A stretch of DNA of 64,000 bases from Stomoxys calcitrans (lineage: Eukaryota > Arthropoda > Insecta > Diptera > Muscidae): assembly GCF_963082655.1 (NCBI RefSeq), contig NC_081556.1, positions 154,142,059 to 154,206,058 of the forward strand, in the 5' to 3' direction. The notes below the pieces were generated by a model that saw nothing but the letters and a program-made list of their open reading frames with translations, had not been told where the DNA came from and searched no databases. Positions 60,701-64,000 of this stretch are shown in pieces. Made by a program: the position numbers and the translations under genes. Positions within the stretch are counted from its first letter, which is position 1, and each line of letters opens with the position of its first letter.

Positions 60701-61600
60701 CAATACACAAAAATAAGGTATTACAAAATTTTCTTCAGTATTTTAATTTCAAGGATTTTATTCCTTAAAAAATTTGTTCTGTTCATTTTACCATGTCAAG
60801 GCAGTTGTTTTTTTTCGGCAACTTTATATTCTTTTGTTGTTATAGGAAAGCAATTAATTAATTATTTTTTGTTTTGTTTCTTTATGCAAATTTTTCGATT
60901 CATTGCTGTTCCTCTAAATCACATTAAAAAATATTCGCCCACACATAATCGTGAAGTTTAGAAATTTAAATTTTGTGACAGTTTGAACTAAAATATATCA
61001 TGAAATGAGTGGATAGAAAAAACAAAGCTTAAAACACTACATCATCTTATGTTCTTTGTCATCTGCATTTATTTATTAGTTTATTTTTGGCTTAGTGATT
61101 ATGTGCGCTGGTCTAATGCAAATGTGTCACCGCTTGCGGAATTCAACAACATTTGTGGTTGTGATGTATTTAGAGAAGATTTTTTTGCCAAATTTAATGT
61201 ACAAATATTTGGAATTGCTAAAAATGGGTTCTTGGTTTTTTGTGAAGTATTTTTAGGGCATTCCATCATCCTCGCTGCTATTTTTTGATTCCTTCAACAT
61301 TTTTCGCGGATAATATTCATACTGAATTTTCTCTGTAACATGCCTATTAAAACTGAAATCTTTGTGTTTTGTTAAGTGTTCAACAAACATTGAATTTTTG
61401 CAAGTCTCCTGTCTTTAAAACAAAATTTCCTATTTTGAATGAACATCAGCATTCATTTATTAAAGTTTTTTTTTTAATAAATCGGAATCAAAATCCTTGT
61501 CCCAACTCCCCCGAACATAGAAAAAATCCATAACCAGAATTTGAACCTAATTAAATGGATAAAATGATGGTCATAGAAGAGGACATTTGGCAACATAGTG
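57721..61600. other. Unique intronic sequence
   Basis: AT-rich, with homopolymer runs and GACGGACAGACAGACAGACA at about 60551. A CTTAAGTCTTTCGTT motif is at 58072. Open frames are short and unrecognised. Confidence 0.5.
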
Positions 61601-61711
61601 AGAAGTTCGTTTAATACCCGTGCTTGGTATGACTCTAAGAAGTTCGTTTAATACCCGCACTTGGTATGACTCCAAGAAGTTCGTTTAACACCCGCGCTTG
61701 GTATGACTCTA
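61601..61711. repeat. Three tandem copies of a 37-bp unit
   Basis: Units start 'agaagttcgtttaa' at 61601, 61638 and 61675, differing at a few sites (taatacccgtgc, taatacccgcac, taacacccgcgc). Confidence 0.95.
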
Positions 61712-61789
61712 AGTGAAGATATGGGCCTTTAAAATACTACAGTAGAATAAAAAGTATTATGGGAATCCTTTGTGCCGAATTTAGTGTAG

Positions 61790-62290
61790 ATCGGTTGGCA
61801 ATGGAGAGCGATGGTGTTGATTGGGGACACTAGGGTATCCAACTCTATTGCTTCTCCTGAACATCGTCGGAATGTGGATAGCGTTGTATTGCTCTATCGT
61901 TATTTTCATGGTTGGCAACGAAGAGCGATGGTGTTAATTGTGGAAAATAGGGTATCCAACTCTATTGCTTCGCTTGAACATCGTCGTAATGTGGGTAGCG
62001 TTGTATTGCTCTATCGTTATTTTCATGGCGTGTGTTCCAGAGATATTCGTCTCCTTATCCCTGACGTTAGGATGTTCACGAGGAATACAAGACTTTGCCA
62101 GGAACTCACACACGTTTGTAATTGATTGGCCAGTCGATCGAACCATGCATTAAGAAGAAAATTCATTTTTCGCCCCAACCATTCGACTCGACTTCCGGCG
62201 AATGTCTTTCCCACCGACATTGACGTTCAGAAATTTAAGGCTAATATCAACAAAACCCTACTCCCTCTTACCCCCCTCCAACCCTTAACT
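61790..62290 (+). pseudogene. LINE ORF2 C-terminal fragment
   Basis: The translation shows RVSNSIASLEHRRNVGSVVL, LLYRYFHGVCSRDIRLLIPD, RNTRLCQELTH, then in other frames RRKFIFRPNHSTRLPANVFP and DVQKFKANINKTLLP. This is the order of the conserved C-terminal tail of many non-LTR ORF2 proteins (SLEHRRxVASLxLxYRYxHG ... NTRLS ... FIPRTSxLWNSLPxSVFP ... FKSxVN). Frameshifts and stops break it, and a 117-bp tandem duplication repeats the HRRNV...YRYFHG part. Clade undecided. Confidence 0.7.
61797..62030 (+). repeat. 117-bp tandem duplication within the LINE fragment
   Basis: 61797-61913 and 61914-62030 align with few differences, from 'ggca..gagcgatggtgtt' to 'cgttattttcatgg'. 117 bp is 39 codons, so the frame is kept across the join. 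Confidence 0.9.
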
Positions 62291-62695
62291 TTCCTAATTG
62301 CCAATGCAATGCACTGCATATATAGGGGACAACCCCTGCGTGTTGGGTACGTGAAAAATGTCCACATTATTGCACTAAATATGAGCCCGCGTCGGTTGAA
62401 TACATATTTGTGAGCTTTAATCAAATTTGAATTATTTTTTACCGATTCCAATATGCATCATTGTTATGGCAAAAATGTTTGTATCAAATGTCCTGATAAT
62501 CCGTTGGAAATTGTGAACTGCATACTTAAAAAATAATAAGGCTGGCAGACTGATGGGCGGAGAGACAGATAGACTGAGGAATGGACAGGCATTTGGACTA
62601 AAAGACAGACTGAGTGATGGTTTGGCAGACAGGCAGATTGAAAAACGGACGGACGGGGATGGCTAGATAGATTTGTATAGTGTTTCAGTATAGTT
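62291..62695. other. Unclassified sequence with GACA-like stretch
   Basis: Contains 'ggcagactgatgggcggaga' and related G/A-rich degenerate repeats near 62540-62660. No gene seen. Confidence 0.45.
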
Positions 62696-62699
62696 GTTG

Positions 62700-62800
62700 T
62701 TTTTATTGTTGCAGTGTGTTATACACTGAGGCAGCAGCCCTTGCCGATGAAGAACTCCATCGGGTCAATCCGGTACGTACAACCGGCTGAAAAGGGATTG
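62700..62800 (-). repeat. LINE 3'-end fragment, minus strand
   Basis: On the minus strand it reads 'cagccggttgtacgtaccgg', 'gacccgatggagttcttcat', 'tataacacactgcaacaata'. The last part parallels the 3' end of the LINE relic at 29.66-29.69 kb ('caacacactgctactacagc'). From memory, this block is dispersed in muscid and tephritid genomes. It superficially resembles a + strand exon (see rejected list). Confidence 0.55.
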
Positions 62801-62885
62801 TTTCAGTATCGTACTTTATCCTTGTTATTATCTTTAACATGGTAGTAGTAGAGCTGATGAAAATATGCCGTCGGCAATTTTTAAA

Positions 62886-64000
62886 CGCACCACCGAAGGA
62901 TGGGGGTATATTCATTTTGTCATTCCGTTTGCAACACATCGAAATATCCATTTCCGGCCCTATAAAGTATATGTATTCTTGATCAGCGTTAAAATCTAAG
63001 ACGATCTAGACATGACCGTCCGTCTGTCTGTTGAAATCACGCTATAGTCTTTAAAAATAGAGATATTGAGCTAAAACTTTGCACAGATTCTTTTCTTGAC
63101 CATAAGCAGGTTAAGTTCGAAGATGGGCTATATAGGACTATATCTTGATATAGCCCACATATAGACCGATTCGCCGATTTAGGGTCTTAGGACCATAAAA
63201 GCCACATTTATTATCCGATTTTGCTGAAATTTGGAACAGTGAGTTTAGTTAGGCACTTCGACGTACTTCTTCAATTTGGCTTAGATCGGTCCAGATTTGG
63301 ATATAGCTGCCATATAGACCGATCCGCCAATTTAGGGTCTTAGGCTCATAAAAGACACATTTATTTTTCGTTTTTGCTAAAATTTGGGACAGTGAGTTGT
63401 GTTAGGCCCATCGATATCTTTCTTCAAATTGGCCCAGATCGGTTCAGATTTGGATATAGCTGCCATATAGACCAGTTTCTCCATTTAAGGTTTTGGGCCT
63501 ATGAAAGACGCATTTATTATCCGATGTCGCCGAAATTTGGGACAGTGAGTTATGTTAAGCCCCTTGACAAACTACTGCAATAAGGAACTGATCTGTCTAG
63601 ATAGGAATATAGCTGCCATATATACCGATCTCTCGGTTTTAGGTTTTGGAGCCATAAAAGGCGCATTTATTGTCCGATGTCGCTGAAATTTGAGACAGTG
63701 AGTTGTGTTAGGCTCTTCGACGTCCTTCTGCAATTCGGCCCAGATCGGTCCAGATTTGGATATAGCTGCCATGTAGACCGGTATCTCGATTTAAAGTCTT
63801 GGCCCCATAAAAGGCGCATATATAATTTATAATAATTTCACTGAAATTTGACACAGTGACTTATGGTAGGCTTTTCAAATTCCGTATTGTATATGGGTAA
63901 GATCGGTAAGAGTCGGAACATATTTTGATGTATATGCTATGGGAGATAAGGTTTGCAATTTTCAGCGGATTTTGATGAAAGGTAGTTCATATATATGCCC
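62886..64000 (-). mobile_element. Family C element, reverse, running off the window
   Basis: Reversed tail 'caccaccgaaggatggggg' and 'gtttgcaacacatcgaaata', then regular units ('ggatatagctgccatataga', 'tttagggtcttagg', 'acagtgagttgtgttaggc') to the end of the window. The head lies beyond 64000. Confidence 0.75.

Noticed and set aside
62715..62772. Possible 58-bp + strand grh exon (acceptor ttgttgcag, open frame VLYTEAAALADEELHRVNP, donor GTACGT)
   Set aside because: The splice-like ends and open frame are tempting, but its start phase does not follow the phase-0 end of the 49.5-kb exon. On the minus strand the block ends like the 3' end of the LINE at 29.7 kb, and I recall it as a dispersed repeat.
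1..64000. CRISPR arrays, bacterial operons, integrated viral genes
   Set aside because: Tandem repeats here have no spacer pattern, no bacterial-style gene packing exists, and no viral protein signature was seen.

Overview
This window is AT-rich, intron-dominated eukaryotic DNA from a higher fly, most probably a muscid or other calyptrate. The evidence is Drosophila-like coding exons inside very long introns, CAG/CAA- and GCN-rich coding runs, a mellifera-type mariner MITE, a tRNA-derived SINE, and ~153-bp-unit repetitive elements that I remember (unverified) as abundant in muscid genomes. No bacterial or viral genes were seen.

The only host gene I can support is grainyhead (grh), the CP2-family epithelial/neural transcription factor, on the + strand. 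Two internal exons are visible, at about 22566-23141 and 49131-49533. The first ends with a YEYYKMP motif that resembles the N-terminal YDYYKVP activation motif of vertebrate GRHL proteins. The second carries the KLNGQTTP...LSQNEIQG...LLGSHPS block and the IKREPEDLRKDPKNG block that I recall from Drosophila Grh. The phases fit: the first exon ends two bases into a codon, the second starts by completing one and ends in phase 0. About 26 kb of intron separates them. The 5' exons and the exons for the CP2 DNA-binding and dimerisation domains are not visible; they probably lie outside the window.

Everything else is intron or flank: unique AT-rich sequence interrupted by repeat islands. I use working names. 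Family A has a head with the near-palindrome GGCCGGGCC and a tail 'cctccaccataggatgggggtat'-like. Family B has a head 'ggcaaaagtcgggc' and a tail 'ccctgtaccacagtagtgg'. Family C has a head like A followed by 'ggatacccaccacc'. The bodies of A, B and C are degenerate tandem units of about 151-154 bp, very often exactly 153. Family D is a separate 'aatacctttcatttga...gggagggtcc' repeat. Islands lie at about 1.9-5.2, 7.2-10.3, 12.4-14.8, 16.5-18.2, 19.5-21.5, 23.7-25.8, 27.6-29.7, 30.2-30.7, 33.1-35.6, 37.1-39.4, 41.9-44.4, 46.2-47.5, 51.4-52.3, 52.8-56.3 and 61.6-64 kb.

Classifiable mobile elements are six ~237-bp mariner MITE copies (two lacking an end), one 563-bp Helitron with a MITE inside it, four copies or fragments of a pol III SINE plus one diverged minus-strand relative, and four non-LTR (LINE) fragments. 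The best LINE fragment, at 27.9-29.7 kb, is a dead reverse transcriptase with internal duplications and SINE insertions. Long microsatellites (GTAGA, TTTTA, CTGTCCGT-type, poly-G) sit inside or at the ends of the islands. Nearly all long open frames in the window are artefacts of these repeats.
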